From: an uncultured Ellagibacter sp.
Lineage (GTDB): Bacteria; Actinomycetota; Coriobacteriia; Coriobacteriales; Eggerthellaceae
Reading direction: 5' to 3'
NCBI RefSeq assembly: GCF_934643285.1
Contig: NZ_CAKUBT010000014.1
Coordinates: 1 to 43,803, forward strand
Length of the DNA: 43,803 bases
In this document: piece by piece, positions 35,265-43,710 of the stretch
Position numbering within the stretch: the first letter of the stretch is position 1
How the letters are laid out: each line of letters opens with the position of its first letter
Program-made: the position numbers and the translations under genes
The notes under the pieces: model-generated
What the model was told of the DNA's origin: nothing
The model's database searches: none
Seen by the model: only the letters and a program-made list of their open reading frames with translations

Positions 35265-36224
35265 ATGAACATCGATTACCTGTACTATTTCATGGACGTT
35301 GCCAAGACGAAGTCGATCACGCGCGCCGCGAAGCTGAACTTCATTTCCCCGCAGGGGATGAGCCGCGCCATGAACGAGCTCGAAAAGGAGCTTGGGTGCC
35401 AGCTTCTGGTGCGTTTCTCCAACAAGCTGGAGCTCTCCGAAGCGGGCGAGAAGATAGAACCCTATATTTCCCGAACCATCGAAAGCTATTCGCGCCTGCT
35501 CGATTTCGCCACGAGCGAATCGCATCTGGAACAGAACGAGGGCCGGTCAATCATGCTCGAATGCCAAAACGTCGCCATGTTGGCGTTTCTGACGCGCGAG
35601 GCGAAAGATTACGTCATCGCATCGGATGCCATACATTTCAGGGAATGCCAGAACATGCAGATCCGCTACGACCTTCTGATGAGCGCCGAAGTGAGCGACC
35701 CCGTGCCCACGATCGGGCTGGTGTGCTTCTTTCGTCAAAACCACGGTTCCAGCCTCGACGGCATCAACGATTTGGAGAAGGCGGGATTTCAGTATCGGCC
35801 GTTTCTGCGCACCTACGACAAGGTGCTCGTGAACGTGAAATGCGACGTGGCGAAAAAGGAAAAGCTAACCGATGCCGATATCGTGGAAAAGCGCATCGCG
35901 TGCACCAACACCGAGCTTTCCACGTTGCTCGCGAACCGCTTCGGGCGCGACGCCATCGTGCTCTCGAGCGCCGATTGGTCGCTTCGCCGCCGTATGGTGG
36001 AAAGCGATTCGGCGGTGACGTTTCTGCCGGCCATCGCGACGCTCACCATGGAGGAAAGCGAGGATTTCGCGCTGCGCGACATGGACAGCCCCTACGGCGT
36101 GGAAATCGGTTTCGTGGGCGCGGAGTCGAGCCTGGAAGACGATGCGTTCAAGACACTCATGGACATTCTGCGCCGCTTCTATCTGAAGCACGAGAACACG
36201 GGGCTTTTCACCCTGTGCGACTAG
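35265..36224 (+). CDS. LysR-type transcriptional regulator
   Basis: This 319-residue protein has an N-terminal LysR winged helix-turn-helix at about residues 1-60 (MNIDYLYYFMDVAKTKSITR, then ISPQGMSRAMNELEKELG and LELSEAGE). An effector-binding domain of the periplasmic-binding-protein type follows, though it diverges strongly from well-known members. The start is fixed by GAGGGGG just upstream. It is divergent from the molybdoenzyme operon, the classic LysR arrangement in which the regulator senses the pathway substrate and activates the divergent genes. That role is inferred from position. Confidence 0.88.
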   Translation: MNIDYLYYFMDVAKTKSITRAAKLNFISPQGMSRAMNELEKELGCQLLVRFSNKLELSEAGEKIEPYISRTIESYSRLLDFATSESHLEQNEGRSIMLECQNVAMLAFLTREAKDYVIASDAIHFRECQNMQIRYDLLMSAEVSDPVPTIGLVCFFRQNHGSSLDGINDLEKAGFQYRPFLRTYDKVLVNVKCDVAKKEKLTDADIVEKRIACTNTELSTLLANRFGRDAIVLSSADWSLRRRMVESDSAVTFLPAIATLTMEESEDFALRDMDSPYGVEIGFVGAESSLEDDAFKTLMDILRRFYLKHENTGLFTLCD

Positions 36225-36463
36225 GGTCTTCGGCCGCATGGCAATGCTTGAGAACGCATGACCTGCCCCTTTAGCATGCTCTGTCATGCGTAACCCCCTG
36301 CTCGGCGAAGCGCGGGACATTTTCTGCCGTGTGCCGTTCAATTGCTTGAAAAATGCAGTGTCGCGGGCCTTAAAGGGCGGGGATCGCACTCGCATCGCCC
36401 ATGCGCGAGCGAGCGTGCGACCAAGCCTTCTGCGCCAATTCGCCCTTCCCGTCAAATACAAAG
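36225..36463. other. Intergenic stretch, no gene recognised
   Basis: About 240 bp between lysR and the MCFRP gene terminator. Frames here are short, lack ribosome sites and show no recognisable protein. TGCGTT/CGCATG-type short repeats near 36255-36290 (GAACGCATGACC and GTCATGCGTAAC) are inverted copies of GCATGAC and may form a lysR terminator-like hairpin, without a T-run. Confidence 0.3.
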
Positions 36464-36495
36464 GCGCCCGACGCGTGAGGGGAAACGTCGGGCGC
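36464..36495 (-). terminator. Terminator of the MCFRP zinc-ribbon gene
   Basis: A 10-bp perfect stem, GCGCCCGACG / CGTCGGGCGC, with a 12-nt loop is followed on the minus strand by CTTTGTATTTG. It lies 35 bp past the stop at 36531. Confidence 0.65.
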
Positions 36496-36530
36496 TGTGG
36501 AGGGATAAAAAGGGGGATTGTCGATAAGAC

Positions 36531-36758
36531 TTAGGCCTGGGGTGCCTTGGGCGCGGCGGGCGCCTTGGGAGCACCAGGGGCTTTCGGGGCGCCGGGAGCG
36601 CCGGGAGCCTTAGGAGCGCCGGGAGCCGCGGGCGCGTGGCCCGGGGTGGAAACCGCGAACCCGCATTCTTCGCACTGCGTTGCGGAAATCGGGTTCTCAT
36701 GCCCGCACATGGGGCAGGAAACGGTGTTGGCATTTGCCGTTGCTGGTCTGAAGCACAT
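36531..36758 (-). CDS. MCFRP-type small zinc-ribbon protein with Ala-Pro-Gly-Lys tail
   Basis: This 75-residue protein begins MCFRPATAN. A zinc ribbon follows, CPMCG (15-19) and CEECG (30-34), four cysteines in total plus Cys2. The last 35 residues are a low-complexity APGAPKAP repeat, an extended proline-rich tail. A longer frame is open to 37004, but AGGAGG 8 bp before 36758 fixes this start. I recall similar short MCFRP...CPxCG...CxxCG proteins in several gut anaerobes, without known function. The tail could be a flexible surface or an interaction arm. It is divergent from the 86-residue gene. Confidence 0.75.
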   Translation of the reverse strand: MCFRPATANANTVSCPMCGHENPISATQCEECGFAVSTPGHAPAAPGAPKAPGAPGAPKAPGAPKAPAAPKAPQA

Positions 36759-36991
36759 GTCGTTTTCCTCCTTTCGTTTCTTGCTGGCACCTAGATTACG
36801 CGACGGCGCGGCGGTTGCACAGCAGCCCCTCGTTGGGCCGCCATCAACAAATCTGGGGGGTTCGAAAACGTGCGAAACGGCCCCTGCTTTTGTTGGAGCG
36901 GCTCTGTCTTTCGTTGATGTGACCTCGGCATATCGCGCGCGCGAACAACGTATCATTAAGCCAGTGCAAGCTTTGAGACAAGGAGGCAGAA

Positions 36992-37252
36992 ATGCTTGGA
37001 CCACTGGGTGGAGACCGACTCTGGAACCCGAAGGAACTCGATAAGTGCAAGGCCGCTGCGCAGGAGCTCGTTAACGCGCAGGACAAGGGCGAGGCCGAGG
37101 GCGGCATCATCTACGGCTACATGTACACCATGAACAACAGCGACTACGGCTTCAAGGGCGACGACCTTGAATTTAAGAGTACCGAAGAGATCGCTGCGTT
37201 CGATGCGAACGGCCAGGTGAAGAACACCTACGTCGTGTACAAGCAGGCGTAA
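36992..37252 (+). CDS. Hypothetical 86-residue protein
   Basis: ATG at 36992 has a strong AAGGAGG 6-7 bp upstream, and a hairpin terminator follows the TAA, so this is a real single-gene unit. The protein begins MLGPLGGDRLWNPKELDKC, followed by a short helix (KAAAQELVNAQDKG). A probable beta-rich half follows with many Gly, Tyr and Asn (IIYGYMYTMNNSDYGFKGDD). No signal peptide or membrane segment. I do not recognise the family. Strong expression signals suggest an abundant small cytoplasmic protein. Confidence 0.7.
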   Translation: MLGPLGGDRLWNPKELDKCKAAAQELVNAQDKGEAEGGIIYGYMYTMNNSDYGFKGDDLEFKSTEEIAAFDANGQVKNTYVVYKQA

Positions 37253-37282
37253 GCGCTTATCGTTAGAAGCCTTGGAATCGAA

Positions 37283-37314
37283 AGAGGGGGTCGGCATATG
37301 CGCCGGCCCCCTCT
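37283..37314 (+). terminator. Hairpin terminator of the 86-residue gene
   Basis: AGAGGGGG-TCGGC (37283-37295) pairs with GCCGG-CCCCCTCT (37302-37314), followed by AATATG. It lies 30 bp after the stop. Confidence 0.7.
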
Positions 37315-37438
37315 AATATGAGCAGGACATTGTCAAGAGGCAAAATCGGGCCTGACCCAGTTTCCTGATGAGGCCCCGTTCGCTTTCGGTATTTCCTGCG
37401 CCTTGCCGGCCGTCGTCACGCTGCGCTTTATCTGCGCG

Positions 37439-38071
37439 TTACACGTTCTTCAGCAGGATGGTGCTCATGCAGTCGGCGGCGTGCTCGGTCGCGTCCGCGC
37501 AGTTCTCCATGTGCTCGAAGATGCGCGACCACACCATCACGCGCATAGTGTTCTCGCAGTCAGTGGTGTGCAAATCGCGGATGACGTGCATCAACAGCTG
37601 GTCGGCCTCTTCCTCGTAGGTGTTCACCTCGATGATGAGCGACTTGAACTTCTTGGACTTCTTGAAGTTGCGGAAGTCCTCCATGGCTTTGTTGAGCGCC
37701 TTGCATTCCTTCTTCAGAAGCTGCGCGAACTCGAGCGCATCCTTGTGCATGAAGTGTACGTCGTACATGTAGAAGCGCTGGATGACCTCTTCAAGCTCGT
37801 CGATGATCGTGTCGAGCGCCTGGGCGAGGCCGATGATGTCCTCGCGGTCGATTGGCGTGATGAAATCGGTCGCCACGTTGCGGAAGATGTCGTGGTTGAT
37901 GTCGTCGCCTTTGTGCTCGATGGCGTGTGCCTTCTCCATCGTTTCCTTGAGCGCATCGGCTGTGGTGAATTCCTCGATGGCCTTGATGAGCAGGTCTGCC
38001 TCATCGACCGCAAGCTCCGAGAGGTCCTCGAACGCGCTGAAATAGTCGTACTTATGGTGCCTCTTGCCCAT
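37439..38071 (-). CDS. DUF47/PhoU-like phosphate-transport accessory protein
   Basis: This 210-residue all-helical protein matches the DUF47 family (TIGR00153, PhoU-like). KGDDINHDIFRNVATDFITPIDREDII, centred on residues 54-80, is the characteristic conserved stretch, and EEEADQLLMHVIRDLH a second. Members are usually encoded beside a PiT-type low-affinity phosphate permease and thought to regulate it. No PiT gene is next to it in this window. AAGGAG precedes the ATG at 38071. The flanking gaps (37315-37438 and 38072-38248) contain no gene I can support. Confidence 0.88.
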   Translation of the reverse strand: MGKRHHKYDYFSAFEDLSELAVDEADLLIKAIEEFTTADALKETMEKAHAIEHKGDDINHDIFRNVATDFITPIDREDIIGLAQALDTIIDELEEVIQRFYMYDVHFMHKDALEFAQLLKKECKALNKAMEDFRNFKKSKKFKSLIIEVNTYEEEADQLLMHVIRDLHTTDCENTMRVMVWSRIFEHMENCADATEHAADCMSTILLKNV

Positions 38072-38248
38072 TCATCGACTCCTTTTCGCTAAGCGAATTG
38101 ACCAGAAGAACGCGAGCCTCGGGAAGGGGTCGCGCTGACGCTCAAACGCCCAGAGTTTAACGTGTTCTTTACTTAGTTCTCAACGCTATTAGCCCGAATT
38201 GCCGCAGACGATATCAGAAAGCCCCGCAGCGGCGCAATCGGCAGGCTC

Positions 38249-38911
38249 TTACGCCCACTGCGCAAAGGTGCGGCTCCGCTCGGCACCGACGGTGGTCTGC
38301 CTGCCGTGCCCGGGAAGGACGATCGTCTCGTCGGGCAGAAACGCTAGCTTGCGAAGCGATGCGCGCATCTCCTTCGTGCTTCCTCCCTCGAAATCGGTGC
38401 GCCCCACAGACCCTTCGAACAGCGTGTCGCCCGAAATGAGGACAGGTGCGCCGTCCTCGTGGTTGCCGAACTGCGGCACGAGGTACCAGCACATGCCACC
38501 TTTGGTATGACCAGGGGTTAGCATCACTTTCCACGCCATATTGCCGATTTCCACGACATCGCCGTCCTCGGCGCGGAAATCGATCGGGCAGGTCTTGAAC
38601 TTCCAGTTGTCGCGGGAGAGGGACTTCTCCCCGCAGATTTCAGGGGCGTCAATCTTCGACGCGATCACCGTCGCGCCCGTCAGACGGCGCAAGTCGGCCG
38701 CTGCGCCCACATGATCGGAATGGCAGTGCGTCAGCACGATCGCGTCAAGCTCGCGCCCGCCGAGCGCGCGCACGATCGCCTCCGCGTCCGACGACGGGTC
38801 GACCACCATCGTCGCCTCGCCATCCGAAATGAAGTACACGTTGTTCTCGAGCATTCCCTGCACGAGAAAGCACACGTCAACGCACGTTTTTTTCACCACT
38901 CGAAGAGACAT
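38249..38911 (-). CDS. Glyoxalase-II-like metallo-beta-lactamase-fold hydrolase
   Basis: This 220-residue protein carries the metal motif LTHCHSDHVGA near residues 59-69, TPGHTKGGMCW and SGDTLFEGSVGR in the middle, and VLPGHGRQTT near the C-terminus: the full ligand set of the glyoxalase-II-like group. Such proteins hydrolyse thioesters such as lactoylglutathione analogues, but in organisms without glutathione the substrate is unclear. ATG at 38911 is preferred over GTG at 38917 because AAAGG lies 8 bp upstream of it. It lies 81 bp downstream of the (p)ppGpp synthetase gene, an arrangement seen in other Gram-positives. Confidence 0.88.
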   Translation of the reverse strand: MSLRVVKKTCVDVCFLVQGMLENNVYFISDGEATMVVDPSSDAEAIVRALGGRELDAIVLTHCHSDHVGAAADLRRLTGATVIASKIDAPEICGEKSLSRDNWKFKTCPIDFRAEDGDVVEIGNMAWKVMLTPGHTKGGMCWYLVPQFGNHEDGAPVLISGDTLFEGSVGRTDFEGGSTKEMRASLRKLAFLPDETIVLPGHGRQTTVGAERSRTFAQWA

Positions 38912-38992
38912 TGCCACAACCTTTCGATAAGAGCGGTCCGCCTGCTGGCCCCAGCGCGAAATGCACCCGCCGCACCCGCGGACGAACGACCG

Positions 38993-41410
38993 TTACTTCT
39001 TCTTCCCCCCTTGCCCGGGAAGCATGCGATGAGCGTCGAACACGCCCTCGAGCCCGAGCAGCTTGCGTTGCACCGCGTCGATGAGCGAAATATCCGACAC
39101 CTGGAACAAAAAGCGCATCTCGACCATGCCGTCGCGGTGCGAGATGGTGTTGCAGGACAGCACGTTCGCACCCATGTCGGAGAGGACCACCGTAACGTCG
39201 CGCAACAGGTTCAAACGGTCGATTGCCTCGATGTAGATCTCCACCTTGTAGGACGTGCTCGACGGCGCGGATTTCTCCCACTCCACCTCGATGATGCGCT
39301 CGGGGTGCTTCATGAGCTCCTCGGCGTTCGGACAATCGGCGCGATGCACCGACACGCCGCGGCCGCGCGTCACGAAGCCCAAAATCTTGTCGCCCGGCAC
39401 CGGATTGCAGCAGCGCGACAGACGTACGAGCACGTCATCGACGCCCTTCACGACGATGCCGTTCGAGCTGTGCGCTTCGCGGCGCTTCGGCGAGACCACG
39501 CTCGTGATCATGGGAGGCATGACACCGGGGCTCGTCTCGGATTGCCCGAGCGCGCCGGCCCGCGATTCCTCGTTCCCGTCGTCGACGAGCAGCTTTAGCA
39601 GGCGATTGCCCACATGCTGCGGGCTTTCCTTCCCCGTGCCGATGTTCACAAGCATGTCATCAGGGCTTTTGTAACCCATATGCTCGGAAATCGTCTTAAT
39701 CGCACGCATCGAGTTGGCGCTCGAGATGCCGATGCCGTGCTTCTTCATCTCACGTGTCAGGCGATCTCGGCCTATCTGCAAATCGTCCGAGCGGCTCGCC
39801 TTGCTGAAGAACCCGCGAATCTTGTTGCGCGCCGAGGGCGTCTTCACGATGTTCAGCCAGTCGCGTGAAGGCGTGGCGCTCTTCTGCGTGAGGATTTCCA
39901 CGCGGTCGCCCAGCTGCAGCTCGTAGGTCAGCGGCACGATGGCGCCGTTCACCTTCGCGCCCACACAATGGTTGCCCACCTCGGTGTGGATGGCGTAGGC
40001 GAAATCGACCGGCGTGGAGCCCGCCCGCAGGCTCATGACCTCGCCTTTCGGGGTGAACACGAACACCTCGGTCGGCGCTAGGTCGACCTTTAGGTCCTTC
40101 AGGAACTCGCGCGAGTCCTGCGTCTCGTCCTGCCAGTCGACCATCTGGCGCAGCCATGCCAGCTGCTGGTCGAGCGCGGCGTCGGCCTTCTCGCCCTTCT
40201 CCTTGTAACGCCAGTGCGCCGCCACGCCGTATTCGCTTTGACGATGCATCTCCTCGGTGCGAATCTGCACCTCAAGCGGCCTGCCAGCTGGGCCGATGAC
40301 CGTAGTGTGCAGGCTTTGGTACATGTTGAACTTCGGCATGGCGATGTAGTCTTTGAATCGCCCGGGCATCGGGTGCCACAGCGTGTGCACCGCGCCTAAC
40401 GCCGAATAGCAATCCTTCACCGACTTCACGATGATGCGCACGGCGATGAGGTCGTAGATCTCGGAGAAGCCTTTGCCCTTGTTCACCATCTTCTGATAGA
40501 TGGAGTACAGATGCTTCGGGCGGCCCATGATCTGGCAGACGATGTTGACCTTCTTCATCTCGTCGTGCAGCGTGTCGATCACTTCGCCCAGGTACTGCTC
40601 GCGCTCGGCGCGCGACTCGGTGACCATGCGGCTGACCTGCTTGTACTTGTTGGGCTCGAGGTAGTAGAAGGAAAGGTCCTCAAGCTCCCACTTCACCGAG
40701 TTGATGCCCAGGCGGTGCGCGATGGGGGCGTAGATCTCGAGCGTTTCGCGCGCCTTGAAGATGCGGCGGTCCTCCTTGAGCGCCGAGAGCGTGCGCATGT
40801 TGTGCAGACGGTCTGCCAGCTTGATCACGATGACACGGATGTCTTTGCTCATGGCGACGAACATCTTGCGGATGGTGGCCGCCTGCTTGTCCGACAGGCT
40901 TTCCACCTCGATGCGCGTGATCTTGGTGACGCCGTCGACGAGCGCGGCCACGTTATCGTTGAATTCGGTTGCCACGTCCTGGTAGGTGACGTCGGTGTCC
41001 TCGATCGTGTCGTGAAGAAGCGCGGCGCACAGCGTCTCGCCGTCCATGCGCAAGTCCGCCAGGATGATGGCGACCTCAACCGGATGGATGATATAGGGCT
41101 CGCCCGATTTGCGCGTGACGCCCTTGTGTGCCGCATCGGCGAAGCGGAACGCGCGCTCGAGCATGTCGCGCTCGTCGTCAGTCAGGTAGCCGTTGGTCAG
41201 GCGCTGCAGCTCGACGAAGCGCTCTTCCGGGGTTTCCGTCGAGTGAAGCTCCCCCACCTCGGTGGGACGAGGCGCCACCGAAAACGATTTCTCGGGCGTG
41301 TACGCGCGCCCGAGCATGACATCATCAACCGTCTGCTTTTCGGAAGACGACTTGAGCGACTCGCCGAGCATTATCTCGTCATCGCCGCCGTTGCGGCCGT
41401 TGGTGCTCAT
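38993..41410 (-). CDS. rel: Bifunctional (p)ppGpp synthetase/hydrolase
   Basis: This 805-residue long RSH protein has an HD hydrolase domain (metal ligands H95 in AAHKG and H133/D134 in LLHDTIEDTD) and a synthetase domain with GRFKDYIAMPKFNMYQSLHTT near 350-370. The TGS domain begins near EVFVFTPKGEVMSLRAGSTPVDFAYAIH (key part, FTPKGEVMSLRAGSTPVD). A zinc-finger/CC region (RLSRCCNPVPGD) and a C-terminal ACT domain follow. Both catalytic halves look intact, so it should make and degrade the stringent-response alarmone on the ribosome. The first 60 residues are an extra tail, containing two MLG motifs (DEIMLGESL, DDVMLGRAY). AGGAGG precedes the ATG. Confidence 0.95.
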   Translation of the reverse strand: MSTNGRNGGDDEIMLGESLKSSSEKQTVDDVMLGRAYTPEKSFSVAPRPTEVGELHSTETPEERFVELQRLTNGYLTDDERDMLERAFRFADAAHKGVTRKSGEPYIIHPVEVAIILADLRMDGETLCAALLHDTIEDTDVTYQDVATEFNDNVAALVDGVTKITRIEVESLSDKQAATIRKMFVAMSKDIRVIVIKLADRLHNMRTLSALKEDRRIFKARETLEIYAPIAHRLGINSVKWELEDLSFYYLEPNKYKQVSRMVTESRAEREQYLGEVIDTLHDEMKKVNIVCQIMGRPKHLYSIYQKMVNKGKGFSEIYDLIAVRIIVKSVKDCYSALGAVHTLWHPMPGRFKDYIAMPKFNMYQSLHTTVIGPAGRPLEVQIRTEEMHRQSEYGVAAHWRYKEKGEKADAALDQQLAWLRQMVDWQDETQDSREFLKDLKVDLAPTEVFVFTPKGEVMSLRAGSTPVDFAYAIHTEVGNHCVGAKVNGAIVPLTYELQLGDRVEILTQKSATPSRDWLNIVKTPSARNKIRGFFSKASRSDDLQIGRDRLTREMKKHGIGISSANSMRAIKTISEHMGYKSPDDMLVNIGTGKESPQHVGNRLLKLLVDDGNEESRAGALGQSETSPGVMPPMITSVVSPKRREAHSSNGIVVKGVDDVLVRLSRCCNPVPGDKILGFVTRGRGVSVHRADCPNAEELMKHPERIIEVEWEKSAPSSTSYKVEIYIEAIDRLNLLRDVTVVLSDMGANVLSCNTISHRDGMVEMRFLFQVSDISLIDAVQRKLLGLEGVFDAHRMLPGQGGKKK

Positions 41411-41510
41411 GTCAGTCCTCCTTTCCCTTGAAACTAAATCGTAGTGATTTCATTCTACTCGATTCGTCAAAGAGAAAAGAGACGCTTACGCAAACACACG
41501 CATCAGGGCA

Positions 41511-42401
41511 TCAGGAGCTTTGAGAGTGCGCCGTCGACGATGCAACCATTGCCTCCTCGAACGCAGCAACCTCGTCGTCGGTCGCAATGGTAGCGAAGCC
41601 GTTGCGCGAGGCGTTGTAGAGCTCTTCATATGCGCTGAGCATCTTTTCATCTATCTTCCCAGCCGCAAAGAGGTTTCGAACATCCTCTATCATCGCATCT
41701 TCCGATTGAAGATTTTGCTCAGATGCCGGAACCGCGTCGCTTACAGGCATAACGGCAAGCGATGAAGAATCAACGCTCCCGATCTCGCTATTGGAAAAGA
41801 CCCCCGAAGCGCCCTTTTCCCAAATGCCCAACTTGTCGCCAAAAGAATAGTAGTGATTCCCTTCCGTATTCCCATCGAGCCCGTCGAGGACCCGGTAGAG
41901 AAAAAGCAGATAGTCGGCGCCTTCCTCTAATTCTGGAGCATTATCGTTCACGACGGCAACCCGGTCGCCTACGCCGCCCTTCATGCGAACGGATATGACG
42001 GAATCCCCGCGCGACGAGGCAGAATCATCGACCAAGACGTCGCCTTTGAAAACATCCTCGACCGCGAAATAATAGTCCGTATAGTACATCGCTGAATCGA
42101 TGCCTCCGACAACAGGAATCACGAGGAAGGGGTCCGATTTCCCCAGATAACGGCCCGAAGCAACGAGATCCGAGTCATCACGCAACGATTCAAAGGTGCA
42201 CTCTGCGCTTGAAGCGCTTACATGAAGAACGGCTTCCTTCGATTGCAGCACATCAGTCTGGGAATGGGAAACCTCGACAGAGGAAGCGCCTCGTGGTGGC
42301 TGAGACCCGCACCCCGACAACGCCGCAGCACACACAAGAGCGACAGACGAAAAGGCGGCCAGGACGGAAAGACGCAAACCCTGCTTCGTTCGAATGTTCA
42401 T
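41511..42401 (-). CDS. Secreted lipoprotein of unknown function
   Basis: From the ATG at 42401 (AGGAGG 9 bp upstream) the 296-residue product begins with a basic segment and a hydrophobic helix ending in the lipobox LSGC, Cys31. It should therefore be lipid-anchored to the outer face of the membrane. The mature part is acidic and Ser-rich, with a likely beta-sheet core (YYFAVEDVFKG, ISVRMKGGVGDRVAVVNDN and YLLFLYRVLDG). The C-terminal third is helical. I do not recognise a domain with certainty; the layout recalls small secreted proteins whose middle part resembles cardiolipin-independent adhesin-like folds, but no function can be assigned. Confidence 0.75.
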   Translation of the reverse strand: MNIRTKQGLRLSVLAAFSSVALVCAAALSGCGSQPPRGASSVEVSHSQTDVLQSKEAVLHVSASSAECTFESLRDDSDLVASGRYLGKSDPFLVIPVVGGIDSAMYYTDYYFAVEDVFKGDVLVDDSASSRGDSVISVRMKGGVGDRVAVVNDNAPELEEGADYLLFLYRVLDGLDGNTEGNHYYSFGDKLGIWEKGASGVFSNSEIGSVDSSSLAVMPVSDAVPASEQNLQSEDAMIEDVRNLFAAGKIDEKMLSAYEELYNASRNGFATIATDDEVAAFEEAMVASSTAHSQSS

Positions 42402-42717
42402 TTCTATGCGCCTCCTAATATCGTGCCGAAAGGCCATTTTAGTCATCGTACGAAAAAGATGCGCGCACCCAGTTCATAGGGAAAGTGCGAAACATAACGG
42501 CATCTTGAACGTAAGGCATCGTTATCAGCGATAGATTAACATGGATATTCTTTGTTAGGAATATTCTTTTCTCGGGATTTTTAACATCGAACTGGCCTTG
42601 GATTTGCAGTCAAACCATTCGCTAAATATGATTGGAATTAAGAAGGCTACGCCGACACGTACCGCTTCTACAGGATACTTGTCGGGGAGGCAGGCGAGCC
42701 CTAGGAGGGGGTAGGCC
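42402..42717. other. AT-rich intergenic region
   Basis: This 316-bp gap between divergent genes is clearly richer in A and T than the rest of the window, especially 42480-42660. GGATATTC and GGAATATTC repeats lie near 42543-42567, and TTAACA plus a weak -10 could serve the downstream plus-strand gene. No ORF has a supported start. The base composition suggests acquired DNA. Confidence 0.35.
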
Positions 42718-43593
42718 ATGGGAAAGAGGGAGAGGGAGTACGACCCCGCAAGGACGCTGCGGTGCATGCGCAACTTTGTCGTGGCGGTGCTGCTCGCAGT
42801 GCTCGCGTGGCTCCTCCTGAGCAGGGCCTACGCCGCGACGCGAGCCGACAACGCCCTCGACGAGCTGTACTACAGCACGCTCGACTCGCGTTCTTGCGAC
42901 GCCCTGTGGGAGCAAGGCCACCTCAGCCCGACCGTCCTGGCGTCGGCCCTGAGCGCGTACAGGAACGACAGGCCCCGTATCTGCATCGAGGGGGCGTACT
43001 CCCTGTATGGGTACCAGGGGAAGGACGCGCTCGCGCCGTTCTACAACAACTACGTCTACCTGTTCGGCTACCAGGACGGGCTCACCGTAAGCGACGGCAG
43101 GGTGGAGTCCTTGTCGTGGTACATCGAGGACGGGGGCGAGACGGGGCACTCGGAGAAGTACCCACAGAGGTGCGTCGTGCTCTGGATGGGCTTCTCCCAG
43201 GAGGGGCTCGGGGGATATCCCCCGGGAAGCAATCCTGCCTCCTTCGATAGATATAGCGCCATCTGGGTCTACGACGTCGATTCGAAGACCCTCTGGCTCG
43301 ACAGCGTGTACGGTCCGTCGGGAGACGAGGAAAACGGGGACGGAGCCTTCGTAGGGGAGATCAGCCAAGGCGACTACGCCGAATGGGTCTTCGGGCTCAA
43401 CGGGGCCGACCCCGTGCTGATGATAGACCTCAGCCGCCAGGCCATCCGCGACGTGGTCCTGCGCGGCTACCTGGAGGGCGCGGGGCTCTCCGACGACGAG
43501 TTGGAGTCCGAGCTCTCTAAGGTCGACCCGATAATCGACGCGGGGGTCGACGAGGCGAAGGGGATCTACCGGGACGCGGGGCTCGCAGGCTAG
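42718..43593 (+). CDS. Hypothetical protein with one N-terminal membrane helix
   Basis: This 291-residue protein has a short basic N-terminus, a single hydrophobic helix at about residues 19-35 (NFVVAVLLAVLAWLLLS) and a soluble part that should face outside. The soluble part is acidic and rich in Tyr, Trp, Gly and Asp (SLYGYQGKDALAPFYNNYVY, WYIEDGGETG). AGGAGGGGG precedes the ATG at 42718. Arginine is often encoded by AGG and isoleucine sometimes by ATA, codons avoided by the flanking genes, and an AT-rich stretch lies upstream, so it may be acquired. I do not recognise the family. Confidence 0.7.
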   Translation: MGKREREYDPARTLRCMRNFVVAVLLAVLAWLLLSRAYAATRADNALDELYYSTLDSRSCDALWEQGHLSPTVLASALSAYRNDRPRICIEGAYSLYGYQGKDALAPFYNNYVYLFGYQDGLTVSDGRVESLSWYIEDGGETGHSEKYPQRCVVLWMGFSQEGLGGYPPGSNPASFDRYSAIWVYDVDSKTLWLDSVYGPSGDEENGDGAFVGEISQGDYAEWVFGLNGADPVLMIDLSRQAIRDVVLRGYLEGAGLSDDELESELSKVDPIIDAGVDEAKGIYRDAGLAG

Positions 43594-43710
43594 CGCGAGC
43601 CCGTAAGTTCCGCGCCTAGCAAAGGCGAAATCGCAGGCAAGAGCTACCGCTGCCTTCCTCGCACCAGTCCCAATGGCGCACCGCCATTCGCCATCGCACG
43701 CCACACACCA

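Noticed and set aside
36759..37004. 82-residue N-terminal extension of the MCFRP protein
   Set aside because: It would overlap the divergent gene's start and lacks a ribosome site; the conserved MCFRP start has AGGAGG.
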